Assembly (NCBI GenBank): GCA_016871975.1
Contig: VHBM01000019.1
Coordinates: 1 to 20,439 of the forward strand
Length of the DNA: 20,439 bases
From: Nitrososphaerota archaeon
Lineage (GTDB): Archaea > Thermoproteota > Nitrososphaeria > Nitrososphaerales > Nitrosopumilaceae
Direction: 5' to 3'
The notes under the pieces: generated by a model
The model's database searches: none
What the model was told of the DNA's origin: nothing
The model's input: the letters and a program-made list of their open reading frames with translations, nothing else
Part shown: positions 5,813 through 13,171 of the stretch, in pieces
How the letters are laid out: every line of letters starts with the position of its first letter
How positions within the stretch are numbered: position 1 is the stretch's first letter
Position numbers and translations under genes: made by a program

Positions 5813-6841
5813 TTGGCAAAAAAGGCTGCAGTACTAAAGGGTGATGGCACTGGCCCAGAACTTGTCGATGCCATGATGCATGTTCTCAAGTCATGTAATA
5901 CGCAATGTGAATTAATTTTGTGTGAAGCAGGCTCAGAGCAGTGGGAAAAATATGGTGGAGATACCTACATTCCAGATAAAACAGCCAAAATCATGGAAGA
6001 AAGTGACGCCTGCTATAAAGGGCCAACTACTACGATTCCTAGACCTGATGCTCCTCGAAGTGTTGCTGTTTCAACGCGTCAAAAATTTCAACTATATTGC
6101 AACATAAGACCGATTAAAACGTATGATCGATTATCGCCTAATAAGAAACTAGATTTTGTGTGTTTTAGAGAAGCAACAGAAGGACTCTATGCAGGAATAG
6201 AGTTTAAAATATCTGATGATTCTGCAATTGCAATTAGAAAAACCACACGAAATGGGTGTCAAAGAATTGCCAATGCCGCATTTGCATGGGCAAAAAAGTA
6301 CAATCTAAAAAAAGTTTTTGCCATTACAAAACGAAACATACTCAAAGAGACGGATGGCATATTTTGGAAAGAGATTGAACGAGCTGCAAAAGAAAATTCC
6401 GGGATAGAAGTTGAAGAGTATTACATTGATAACATGACACAACAACTAGTTAAAAATCCAGAAAGATTCAACAATTCAGTTTTAGTTAGCACCAATTTGT
6501 TTATGGATATAATATCAGAATGCGCATCTGGAAATATAGGTTCTATTGGAAATGTGTATTCGGCAAACATTGGTGATTCTTATGCAATGTTTGAGCCAGC
6601 ACACGGGAGTGCACCAAAATACAAGGGAATGAACAAGGTAAATCCAACTGCTTCCATATTATCTGGAGCGTGGATGGTTGAATATCTTGGAGAACCAGAT
6701 ATTAGAAATGCAATATTTTTGGCAACAGAGCAAGTAATCAATGAAGGAAAATATGTCACATATGATCTTGGTGGCTCTGCAAAAACTAGCGAAATGGCTA
6801 ATGCCATTGCAAAGCTTGCTAAAGAAAAATTACGCAGATAA
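5813..6841 (+). CDS. icd: Isocitrate dehydrogenase (isocitrate/isopropylmalate dehydrogenase family)
   Basis: The enzyme oxidatively decarboxylates isocitrate to 2-oxoglutarate. The 342 residues show the family blocks: GDGTGPE (10-16), R89 and R99 (YCNIRP), EATEGLYAGIE (120-130), KRNILKETDGIFW (173-185) and NVYSANIGDSYAMFEPAHGSAPKYKGMNK. The cofactor motif HGSAP-K269-Y270 is like the NADP enzymes (Lys344/Tyr345 of E. coli Icd) rather than the Asp/Ile of NAD enzymes, so NADP use is inferred. The metal site has D232 but E236 where Asp is usual. Isopropylmalate or homoisocitrate dehydrogenase is the main alternative, since the length (342) is short for bacterial Icd. The start is TTG at 5813, supported by the TATA spacing. 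Its stop directly abuts that of the convergent methyltransferase gene. Confidence 0.82.
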   Translation: MAKKAAVLKGDGTGPELVDAMMHVLKSCNTQCELILCEAGSEQWEKYGGDTYIPDKTAKIMEESDACYKGPTTTIPRPDAPRSVAVSTRQKFQLYCNIRPIKTYDRLSPNKKLDFVCFREATEGLYAGIEFKISDDSAIAIRKTTRNGCQRIANAAFAWAKKYNLKKVFAITKRNILKETDGIFWKEIERAAKENSGIEVEEYYIDNMTQQLVKNPERFNNSVLVSTNLFMDIISECASGNIGSIGNVYSANIGDSYAMFEPAHGSAPKYKGMNKVNPTASILSGAWMVEYLGEPDIRNAIFLATEQVINEGKYVTYDLGGSAKTSEMANAIAKLAKEKLRR

Positions 6842-7384
6842 TTACTTTTTTCGTGCTTCCACAAGAATTAGTTCTTCAAAAAATAATTTCTTTTTTGCCA
6901 AAACTTTAACATCAAATCCTTCTTGCGCTGTGAGCTCCATTAATCTTGTATAGTGTGATAATGACGAGGTAACAAACAGAAACTTTCCGCCCAGTCTGAC
7001 ACATTTTGATGCGGATTTTATGATTTTGGCTGGTATTTCTATTCCATCTTTTCCGCCATCTGTTGCTATATCTAAAATTTCATCTGTTTCCAAATACGGA
7101 AGGTTGCATACTACAAGATCAAAACTACATGATAGTGCATCTGCACCACTACAACAAACAATGTTTTTTGTTTTGTATGTTTGATTTTTTAAAATATTAA
7201 AACTAATGTCTGTTGCAACAACAAACGAAAATGATTTTGAAAGAGATTTTGCAAGATATCCAGATCCTGTCCCAATATCCAACGCGGTGTTTCCTTTTTC
7301 ATTTTTGATGTGATCCTCTAAAAAGTAAGTATCTTCTGCCGGAGTGTATTCTTCAGTTCTTTCCAATCTGTTTTGCAATTTCAA
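6842..7384 (-). CDS. HemK/PrmC-like protein methyltransferase (archaeal HemK2/Mtq2 type)
   Basis: This SAM-dependent class I methyltransferase has 180 residues. It opens with YTPAEDTYFLED (13-24), the hallmark of the short archaeal/eukaryotic HemK2 group, followed by the SAM motif LDIGTGSGYL and the catalytic NLPY motif (94-97), a variant of NPPY. Relatives methylate the glutamine of the GGQ motif in release factor 1, so a role in translation termination is likely. It is the last gene of the rpl21e-rpo4-DUF655-ksgA unit. The start is uncertain: TTG codons at 7384, 7378 and 7366 all precede the conserved YTPAED, and all overlap the end of ksgA (by 32, 26 or 14 bp), suggesting translational coupling. 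Confidence 0.85.
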   Translation of the reverse strand: MKLQNRLERTEEYTPAEDTYFLEDHIKNEKGNTALDIGTGSGYLAKSLSKSFSFVVATDISFNILKNQTYKTKNIVCCSGADALSCSFDLVVCNLPYLETDEILDIATDGGKDGIEIPAKIIKSASKCVRLGGKFLFVTSSLSHYTRLMELTAQEGFDVKVLAKKKLFFEELILVEARKK

Positions 7385-8057
7385 TTATTTGATCTCCTGA
7401 TAAATCTCCTAGTCGCTTGTCTGATTTTACCTCTTTTCCAAATTGTTTGTATATGTTTTGAATCTTTTTTCGCTTGTATGAAAACAGGTTATTTACCAAA
7501 GTGATTAGTTTTTTTGAAAGTCTTTTCTTTGGAACTAGTCTTAAAACAACAGAATCAACTTTTGGTGGTGGATAAAAGTTGTTTTTGTTTACACTCATTA
7601 TTGGTTCAATGTCTACAGCATAGTTTGCAAGTACAGAAATGGCCCTTTTTTCCTTGCCTTTTGATGCTATTTTGTGGGCAAATTCTTTTTGTACCATTAT
7701 AATTGCGCGTGAAAATTTCTTTTGCAGTAACCACTCTAGTGCTTTTCTGCTTTCAGAATATGGCAAATTTGAAACAAAAACTGTAAAATTATCAGCAGCT
7801 TCAAAACCATCACCACATCTCAAATCAAGATTTGAGATGGTCGAATATTTTGCAAGAGAGTATTCGTATAGGTCTTTGTCTACTTCAAATGAAATGACTT
7901 TATTTGCAGCTTGACACAAAAATGGAACTAGGATTCCCTTTCCTGTTCCTATTTCTAGCACAATGTCGTCTTTTGTAATATTTGCAGCTGTGGCTATTTG
8001 CTTTGCAACAGATTGTGAGATTAAAAAGTGCTGGCCAAGACTTTGGCGTCTTGTCAT
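7353..8057 (-). CDS. ksgA: rRNA small-subunit adenine dimethyltransferase KsgA/Dim1
   Basis: KsgA/Dim1 dimethylates two adjacent adenines in the 3' terminal helix of 16S rRNA during ribosome assembly. Residues 4-12 give the N-terminal RQSLGQHFL signature. EIGTGKG (35-41) and E59 bind SAM, and NLPY (97-100) is the catalytic motif. FYPPPKVDS is the conserved block before the C-terminal domain. At 234 residues it is shorter than most archaeal homologues, mainly through a reduced C-terminal domain. ATG at 8057 overlaps the DUF655 stop as ATGA, so translation is probably coupled. The coding sequence contains a perfect 11-bp inverted repeat at 7816-7839. Confidence 0.93.
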   Translation of the reverse strand: MTRRQSLGQHFLISQSVAKQIATAANITKDDIVLEIGTGKGILVPFLCQAANKVISFEVDKDLYEYSLAKYSTISNLDLRCGDGFEAADNFTVFVSNLPYSESRKALEWLLQKKFSRAIIMVQKEFAHKIASKGKEKRAISVLANYAVDIEPIMSVNKNNFYPPPKVDSVVLRLVPKKRLSKKLITLVNNLFSYKRKKIQNIYKQFGKEVKSDKRLGDLSGDQIIEIAKQIGKN

Positions 8058-8620
8058 CTTTTCACGAAGAGATTCATTCGTGATTCTCCAGTAATTTCTT
8101 CAATAACTCGTTTTGTTATCTGTTTTATTGGTTCTTTTAGTCCAACTCTTTTTTGCAGATCCTCAAAGTTTTCAAATTTTTGTTTTTCTCGTTCTTCAAG
8201 CATTACTTTCATGTAGGTCTTACCAATTCCAGGGATTAGCTCCAATGCATGTATACGCGGAGTAAGTGGTTGTGCGTTGTTTAGATAGTCAATGAATCTT
8301 TTTTCGTTTCTAGTTACAATTTTTTCTACAACTGCAGCAAGCTCTTTTTGTGCATTTACCGATATTCTGTCATAATCCATTTTACCAAGTACTGATAGCA
8401 CTTTGGTGCGTCCTTCCTTTCCAATGTATATGCGCTCACCAATTTCAAATGTAGAGTTTGGTATTCCAAGGATTTCAAGCAGTGTGAGTCTTTCCTCACC
8501 TATTGCAGTAATGATTATTCCCTCACGACCACGTACAGTTGTTGATTTTCCTCTAGGTAAAAAGTCCAATACGTATGCGTATTCCTCATATTTTCTTGAG
8601 GATCCGTATCCCCGATCCAA
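8054..8620 (-). CDS. DUF655 family protein
   Basis: The 188-residue protein belongs to the archaeal DUF655 family, found almost always between rpo4 and ksgA. The N-terminal half is a small OB-like beta domain (YAYVLDFLPRG at 14-24). The C-terminal half has a helix-hairpin-helix, LELIPGIGKTYM, then FENFEDLQKRVGL, suggesting nucleic-acid binding, probably RNA given the neighbours. The biochemical function is unknown. The start is TTG at 8620, preceded by a clear Shine-Dalgarno (AAGGTGG on the minus strand, about 8 bases upstream) 20 bp after rpo4; a stop lies in frame just above, so no longer start is possible. It overlaps ksgA by 4 bp. Confidence 0.88.
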   Translation of the reverse strand: MDRGYGSSRKYEEYAYVLDFLPRGKSTTVRGREGIIITAIGEERLTLLEILGIPNSTFEIGERIYIGKEGRTKVLSVLGKMDYDRISVNAQKELAAVVEKIVTRNEKRFIDYLNNAQPLTPRIHALELIPGIGKTYMKVMLEEREKQKFENFEDLQKRVGLKEPIKQITKRVIEEITGESRMNLFVKR

Positions 8621-8640
8621 AAATATGCCACCTTAGAAAG

Positions 8641-8967
8641 TTAAGAGTTCTCCTTGATGATTTTGAGCATTTTTTCTAGTGTCTCGGCTAGAATGAGCTT
8701 CTTCCAACCAAATGTGAAGGAACGTAGCTCTGCAAGTGTTGTTGGCATGATATTGATTATCTCAACTGCTTCCTCTTCTGTTAGTTCGCATTCTTTGACT
8801 AGTTCTTGCTTCATCTTCTTTGCAGTTTTTGCATCAATTTTTGAAAACTTGGAAACATAATCATGCGTCCAACGTTGTATTTGATCCATTTTTTCAGGAT
8901 CTTCTTGTTCTAAAATTTCTTTAACCTCTGAGATTGAAACTGCCTGTTTCTTTTTTACTTCTTCCAT
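8641..8967 (-). CDS. rpo4: DNA-directed RNA polymerase subunit Rpo4 (RpoF, Rpb4 homologue)
   Basis: Rpo4 pairs with Rpo7 to form the stalk of archaeal RNA polymerase, which helps open complex formation and binds nascent RNA. The 108 residues fit the family: a short variable N-terminus, a helical HRDC-like region with LTEEEAVEIINIMPTTLAELRSF (78-100 approximately), which is the diagnostic Rpb4 block, and a terminal helix. It lies 3 bp after the rpl21e stop and 20 bp before DUF655, in the standard archaeal order rpl21e-rpo4-DUF655-ksgA. ATG at 8967. Confidence 0.92.
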   Translation of the reverse strand: MEEVKKKQAVSISEVKEILEQEDPEKMDQIQRWTHDYVSKFSKIDAKTAKKMKQELVKECELTEEEAVEIINIMPTTLAELRSFTFGWKKLILAETLEKMLKIIKENS

Positions 8968-8970
8968 TAA

Positions 8971-9270
8971 CTATACACCAAACGGTTTGATATGATCCAA
9001 CCTAGTGATTAAGGTTTTCGTCTTGTCGCCTAGCTTTACATCCAATGTTACTGTCCTTCTGCCTACATTACGCACAATGCCTACCTTACCATGATATCTT
9101 CGATGTGGGATGGATTTGTGTTGTCTTGGATCAATTATGACTAGTGCTCTGTCACCTGTGTGATATTCTCTGAGCAAAAATGAAACTCCGCGTGGCTGCT
9201 TTATAGTTAAAACTGCCCGTGACTTGTGTCTAAATCCATATGAGCTGCCAGATGGTTTTTTAGTAGTCAT
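8971..9270 (-). CDS. rpl21e: 50S ribosomal protein L21e
   Basis: The 99-residue basic protein shows the L21e pattern: an N-terminal GSSYGFRHKSR-like stretch, REYHTGDRALVIIDP, then RYHGKVGIVRNVGRRTVTLDVKLGD and a C-terminal ITRLDHIKP. It is a component of the large subunit present in archaea and eukaryotes. It heads the unit rpl21e-rpo4-DUF655-ksgA-hemK-like. A TATA-like GTTAAATTAA (9293-9302, minus) about 27 bp upstream of ATG 9270 gives it its own leaderless promoter even though radA lies only 34 bp above. A GC-rich AGGGC...GCCCT dyad lies between the box and the start. Confidence 0.96.
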   Translation of the reverse strand: MTTKKPSGSSYGFRHKSRAVLTIKQPRGVSFLLREYHTGDRALVIIDPRQHKSIPHRRYHGKVGIVRNVGRRTVTLDVKLGDKTKTLITRLDHIKPFGV

Positions 9271-9277
9271 TTGGACT

Positions 9278-9302
9278 AGGGCAGCCTCGCCCTTAATTTA
9301 AC
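9278..9302 (-). promoter_or_regulatory. rpl21e promoter with GC-rich dyad
   Basis: The TATA-like GTTAAATTAA (9293-9302) is followed by AGGGC (9289-9293) and its inverse GCCCT (9278-9282), with a 6-bp spacer, placed between the box and the ATG. The dyad could also be a short hairpin after radA, but no T-run follows it. Confidence 0.4.
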
Positions 9303-9304
9303 AC

Positions 9305-10300
9305 TTACTCGCTTTCTTCTTTCTTTTTCTTTTTTGTTTCTTCTTCAGGATCAGAAACTCCAGCTTCGGTTAGAGTGAAAATAACTTCTTGCTCTGGATG
9401 ATGAGGGCTGTCAACCATTCGCGCAATTCTTTTTTTGCCAGATTTCTTAAAGTATACTCGATAAGTGCTGGTGTGTGCAACAATGTTTCCTCCAATTGGC
9501 CTAGTTGGATCACCAAAGAAAACGTCAGGAGACGACATTACTTGGTTTGTTGCAATAGCAGCACAGTTGTATGTTTCAGCAGTTCTTACTAGTAAATGAA
9601 GAAACTTGTTTAGCCTTTGTTGTCGTTCAGACAGTGTTCCTCTTCCAAGGTATTCTGCTCTAAATAGACCTGCTGCAGAGTCTGTAACAATTAGTTTAAT
9701 GTTATTTTCTTTGATTATAGGTCCTGCTTCTTCAAGGATTAAGATTTGATGTGCGCTGTTGTATGCACGTGCCACAATTATTCTGTCAAGGACTTTTTCA
9801 GGATCCATTCCATTTGCCTTTGCAATAGAAACAATCCTTTCTGGTCTGAAAGTGTTTTCTGTATCAATGTATAGCACTCCACCTTCCTGGCCACCCTCTT
9901 CTTTAGTTTTTTGAACATTTACACACATTGTATGACAAAATTGTGTTTTGCCAGACCCAAATTCTCCATATACCTCTGTTAGTGCCTGTGTCTCAATTCC
10001 ACCATCAAATAACAGATCAAGACAATTGGTTCCTGTTGAAATTTTGCCAATGTCTTGTCTTCTTTTATAGATCTCAGTTGCACTTACAAAGTCTTTAGCA
10101 ATTAGTCCTTCTTCAACAAGTTGTTGGCGTGCTTTGTTTACAATTTTTTCTGCTGTCTCTTTATCCATCCCAGTAATTTCAGCAACTTCAACTGGGCCTC
10201 GAACTACCAGATCCATTATATTATGAATGCCAGCATCAGTTAGTTTTTTTGTAGTTACTGGACCTACGCCATCAAGGCTGTCTAATCTCAATTCTTCCAT
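9305..10300 (-). CDS. radA: DNA repair and recombination protein RadA
   Basis: RadA is the archaeal RecA/Rad51 recombinase that forms filaments on single-stranded DNA and catalyses strand exchange. The 331 residues contain an N-terminal helix-hairpin-helix domain (residues 1-65: LDSLDGVGPVTTKKL), the polymerisation motif F71-V-S-A, Walker A GEFGSGKT (112-119), Walker B LIVTDSA, and the L2 region ATNQVMSSPD. The C-terminus ends in an acidic and lysine-rich tail. Length and motifs are normal and no intein is present. ATG at 10300 is immediately preceded by a perfect 7-bp inverted repeat with a TATA-like box beyond it, so it is likely a regulated, leaderless gene. It sits between rps30e and rpl21e, all on the minus strand. 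Confidence 0.97.
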   Translation of the reverse strand: MEELRLDSLDGVGPVTTKKLTDAGIHNIMDLVVRGPVEVAEITGMDKETAEKIVNKARQQLVEEGLIAKDFVSATEIYKRRQDIGKISTGTNCLDLLFDGGIETQALTEVYGEFGSGKTQFCHTMCVNVQKTKEEGGQEGGVLYIDTENTFRPERIVSIAKANGMDPEKVLDRIIVARAYNSAHQILILEEAGPIIKENNIKLIVTDSAAGLFRAEYLGRGTLSERQQRLNKFLHLLVRTAETYNCAAIATNQVMSSPDVFFGDPTRPIGGNIVAHTSTYRVYFKKSGKKRIARMVDSPHHPEQEVIFTLTEAGVSDPEEETKKKKKEESE

Positions 10301-10332
10301 TACCGTAAGGTACGGTACTCCATTATTAATGG
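10301..10332 (-). promoter_or_regulatory. radA promoter with two adjacent palindromes
   Basis: On the minus strand the ATG is preceded directly by TACCGTA-CCT-TACGGTA (10301-10317). Above that is TTAATAA (10323-10329), a TATA-like box lying inside a second palindrome, CCATTA-A-TAATGG (10320-10332). The first dyad covers the expected transcription start and is a good operator candidate. Confidence 0.55.
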
Positions 10333-10348
10333 TTTGGTAATCATGTTA

Positions 10349-10528
10349 TTACCTTCTTTTGTTTTGACCTGGTTTGTTTTGTCCTGGAGTACGTTGTAAG
10401 ACAAATCGTTTTCTATAGTTGCTTTTGATTCTCTGCATAGAGTGTACGTTAGTTCTTTTTCGTCCTTCGATCTTTGGTGTTTGTCCTCTTACTTTACCTG
10501 CCTTAGTAAGCGAACCGTGAGTTGCCAT
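10349..10528 (-). CDS. rps30e: 30S ribosomal protein S30e
   Basis: This short basic protein of 59 residues begins MATHGSLTKAGKVRGQTPKI, the conserved S30e N-terminus, and continues with many Arg/Lys/Gln residues up to a TPGQNKPGQNKRR end. S30e is a small-subunit protein of archaea and eukaryotes lying near the decoding region. In eukaryotes it is often made as a ubiquitin-like fusion; here it stands alone. ATG at 10528 has a TATA-like box (10551-10559, minus strand CATTAAATT) about 27 bp upstream. It is followed by radA 48 bp downstream, which has its own promoter. Confidence 0.92.
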   Translation of the reverse strand: MATHGSLTKAGKVRGQTPKIEGRKRTNVHSMQRIKSNYRKRFVLQRTPGQNKPGQNKRR

Positions 10529-10550
10529 AAACTACAGTCCCATTAGATTG

Positions 10551-10559
10551 AATTTAATG
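10551..10559 (-). promoter_or_regulatory. TATA-like box of rps30e
   Basis: CATTAAATT on the minus strand is centred 27 bp above the ATG at 10528. It lies in the 43-bp gap after the radical SAM gene. Confidence 0.45.
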
Positions 10560-10571
10560 TTTTGGATAAGA

Positions 10572-12299
10572 TTACCAGTATTTTGCCTTGATAGTTTCAA
10601 TGACTTGCTCGTGTTGTCTGCCTTTTCTTCTTGCAAATTTTTCCATAGCTGATAATGGAACTCCGCCTAGTGCTCTTGCCATCATGTTAAAAAAGTTCTT
10701 TTTTACAGAGTTGTTTTGCCCAGTTTTGTTCATGAATTTTTGTATTCCGTATTTGAAGTTGTGTTGCCATGTCTTGTACATTACGCCCAATTGAGCAGGA
10801 TCCATCTCATTTCCTATATCAAAAAACTCTGATTTTTCAAGCAGACCTATTGGCACGAAAGTGAGTGGGGTGGCAGTAAACATTGAGTCTGGTTGTTCTC
10901 TTTCTAGTTCACTAAGGAGGCTGATTGTTTCCCATGCATCCTCAGGTGTTTCATCATTATCTAATCCCATAATGAGTGTAAATGCAGGAACCCAATAGTT
11001 TTCATTTAAGGTCTTTACTCCTTCTTTTACAACCCAGTGCCATTCCTCTGGGCTGTATGGTGCCAGTTTTCTGTCTGCATATTTTTCAATCAGTCTAAGA
11101 CTACCTGTTTCAAATCCACATTGAATGCCTATCAAATTAGTAGAACTAGCTCGGATTATTTTTGATATGTTTGGAATTAATTTCTCGTCTGCGATTGCTC
11201 CTGCTAAGGTACCATGTGTTGGATTTGTGTGTTCTACGCCTGTTGACATTATTGCAGTGAATAACTCTTCTAGAGCTTCTCTGTTTGGCTCCATTTGTTT
11301 TGATGTTCGTGGGTCCATTCCATAAACAAAGATATCATCACTATGTACCCAAGCTGCCTTGGCTCCACCTTTTTTGAGGTTTACTTCGATTTCTTTTTTG
11401 ACTTTTTCTGGCGGATAGTATCGTAGTGCCCTCAAGGTCACATCACAAAACTTGCAGCCGCGTCCACATCCACGCATTACTTCAATCATGCCATGCATGC
11501 TAGGTTCTACGATTTCTGGAATTTCATCAATGTCAGGTCTGTCCCAATAATTTACAAATCTTCCATGGAAGAGATTGTCGCCGCGTTTGAATTCTTTAAT
11601 GTCTATTTTGAAATCAGCTTTTTTTCTAAATGGGTCCATGTTTTCAAAATCGCCGTCTATCAGATGATTGAAAAACTTGCCAGCATGTCCGTCTATCTCT
11701 GGCGCAATGCCACCAAGCTCGCCTTCTAAAACTGCATACAAACCATATTCTTCAATTTTTTCTGGATCATAGTTGTATTGCCAAGTTCCAGATGCTCCTG
11801 CAATAACTTTGGCATGGCTGCCATTTTTTTTCTTTGCAGCATTAATTTTCATGTGAAGGTCTCTGCAGTAGAATTCATCATAGGAAGTTTGTTTTCTACC
11901 ATATGTGAATGTCATTGTAACAGGTCCCATGCCAAGAGGATCCATTTCATAGGTTCCAATTGCCTCTGTTTCAGGACCAATGAATTTCTCGATATGATCA
12001 GGATGTGCAACAACTACATCTTCGCGCTTGAATCCATCCCGTAGTAGACCTGCCTCTACTTTACGCAGACCATATGGTGCATAATTGGCAACACCATTCG
12101 TATGAGATATTGGATTACAAATAAAATCAAATAAGACTTTGGGAGTAACTTGATTTTTTAAAATTTTATACCAAAAGTTGTTTTTATCACGATTAGGATC
12201 TAGTGCTGGAGCACAGCCAAAAAATGTTGCAAGTGATATTCCTCGATATGGAGACATGAGTGTTCTGTCTGCAGTTAGTACGATCTTTGGATGTGCCAT
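10572..12299 (-). CDS. B12-binding-domain-type radical SAM protein
   Basis: The 575-residue protein has two parts. Residues about 75-215 look like the Rossmann-type B12-binding domain of this superfamily (YAPYGLRKVEAGLLRDG; VIAGASGTW; YGLYAVLEGELGGIAPEI), but no DxHxxG cobalamin-ligating motif is seen. The radical SAM core follows, with the cluster motif C278-x3-C282-x2-C285 (GCGRGCKFC), a GGAKAAWVHSDD strand and GIQCGFETGS. It should bind a 4Fe-4S cluster and cleave SAM. Substrate is unknown. Members of the same broad superfamily make lipid rings (GrsA/B), hopanoid and tRNA modifications, but I cannot assign one. ATG at 12299 follows a strong AT-rich promoter (12325-12340). It lies alone between pyrK and rps30e. 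Confidence 0.87.
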   Translation of the reverse strand: MAHPKIVLTADRTLMSPYRGISLATFFGCAPALDPNRDKNNFWYKILKNQVTPKVLFDFICNPISHTNGVANYAPYGLRKVEAGLLRDGFKREDVVVAHPDHIEKFIGPETEAIGTYEMDPLGMGPVTMTFTYGRKQTSYDEFYCRDLHMKINAAKKKNGSHAKVIAGASGTWQYNYDPEKIEEYGLYAVLEGELGGIAPEIDGHAGKFFNHLIDGDFENMDPFRKKADFKIDIKEFKRGDNLFHGRFVNYWDRPDIDEIPEIVEPSMHGMIEVMRGCGRGCKFCDVTLRALRYYPPEKVKKEIEVNLKKGGAKAAWVHSDDIFVYGMDPRTSKQMEPNREALEELFTAIMSTGVEHTNPTHGTLAGAIADEKLIPNISKIIRASSTNLIGIQCGFETGSLRLIEKYADRKLAPYSPEEWHWVVKEGVKTLNENYWVPAFTLIMGLDNDETPEDAWETISLLSELEREQPDSMFTATPLTFVPIGLLEKSEFFDIGNEMDPAQLGVMYKTWQHNFKYGIQKFMNKTGQNNSVKKNFFNMMARALGGVPLSAMEKFARRKGRQHEQVIETIKAKYW

Positions 12300-12301
12300 G
12301 G

Positions 12302-12340
12302 TTTGTCCCTTTACGGACAGTTTTTTTAATTTATTTTAAA
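12302..12340 (-). promoter_or_regulatory. Promoter of the radical SAM gene with small dyad
   Basis: The strong AT tract TTTAAAATAAATTAAA (12325-12340, minus strand) contains a TATA box about 29 bp upstream of ATG. A dyad, TGTCC-GTAAAG-GGACA, lies between the box and the start codon near 12304-12319. Confidence 0.45.
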
Positions 12341-12358
12341 CCTTGCTGGTCAGCATTT

Positions 12359-13171
12359 TTAGTAATTTTCCAGTATTCCCGATTTATTCCTGTGTGAGTG
12401 ACCAAATTCTGGATTTGCTAGTAGATGCTTGCCATCAAATATCGTTCCGTCACGACAAACAAGATCTTCGCCAATACAACAGCTGCCACATATCCCTATT
12501 CCACATTTCATCATACGCTCAAGGCTTGCTTGAACAAAGATTCCTTTTGTTGTTGCCAACTGGACCACTTTGTACATCATCAATTCAGGACCACATGTAT
12601 AGACTGCATCAAAGATTGAGGTTTGTAGTAGCTCTTCCATTATTTGTGTTACAAGACCTTTTTTTCCATGAGTGCCATCTTCTGTTACAACTATTACTTT
12701 ATGGTTGTTTTTAGCAAGTAACTCGTTTGCCAAGTTCTCAAAAAATACTTCGTCTTTTGTTTTTGCACCTATTAGTACAGTTACATTATCTGTTGTCTTA
12801 ATGAATCTAAGTAACCTAAGCAGTGGGACAAGGCCTGTACCACCTCCAATAAGAAGTAGTCTTCCTTGTTTTATGTCAAAATGATTCCCATAAGGGCCAC
12901 GAACTCCAATTAATTGGCCTGCGCCCAAATTATATAATGCGGTAGATGCCATGCCATGTTTTCGTACCGTAAATGCAGCCTTGCCTTTTTCTTGCGAGAT
13001 CATAACACTCATTGGCAATTCATTAACGCCTGGAATCCAAACCATGGCAAACTGCCCTGGCAGAACTGTAGAAAGTAAGTCATCTGAGAAAACTAGAGTT
13101 CTAACTGTAGGGGTTTCGTCAATTACTTTTTCGATTTGATGAATTGTTGGATGGTTAAGATCTCTTTGCAC
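12359..13171 (-). CDS. pyrK: Dihydroorotate dehydrogenase electron-transfer subunit (PyrK)
   Basis: PyrK passes electrons from the FMN of PyrD through a 2Fe-2S cluster and FAD to NAD+. The 270 residues show an FAD-binding barrel with L52-P-M-S (the RxYS-like motif), the NAD-binding GGGTGLVPLLRLL (109-121), TCGPELMMY (192-200), and the cluster ligands C223-x4-C228-x2-C231-x7-C239. This matches class 1B enzymes and pairs with the PyrD gene directly upstream. The start is GTG at 13171, overlapping the pyrD stop by 17 bp. The C-terminus continues past the last cysteine by about 30 residues. A related ferredoxin-NADP reductase/hydrogenase subunit is the alternative, but the context favours PyrK. 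Confidence 0.9.
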   Translation of the reverse strand: MQRDLNHPTIHQIEKVIDETPTVRTLVFSDDLLSTVLPGQFAMVWIPGVNELPMSVMISQEKGKAAFTVRKHGMASTALYNLGAGQLIGVRGPYGNHFDIKQGRLLLIGGGTGLVPLLRLLRFIKTTDNVTVLIGAKTKDEVFFENLANELLAKNNHKVIVVTEDGTHGKKGLVTQIMEELLQTSIFDAVYTCGPELMMYKVVQLATTKGIFVQASLERMMKCGIGICGSCCIGEDLVCRDGTIFDGKHLLANPEFGHSHRNKSGILENY

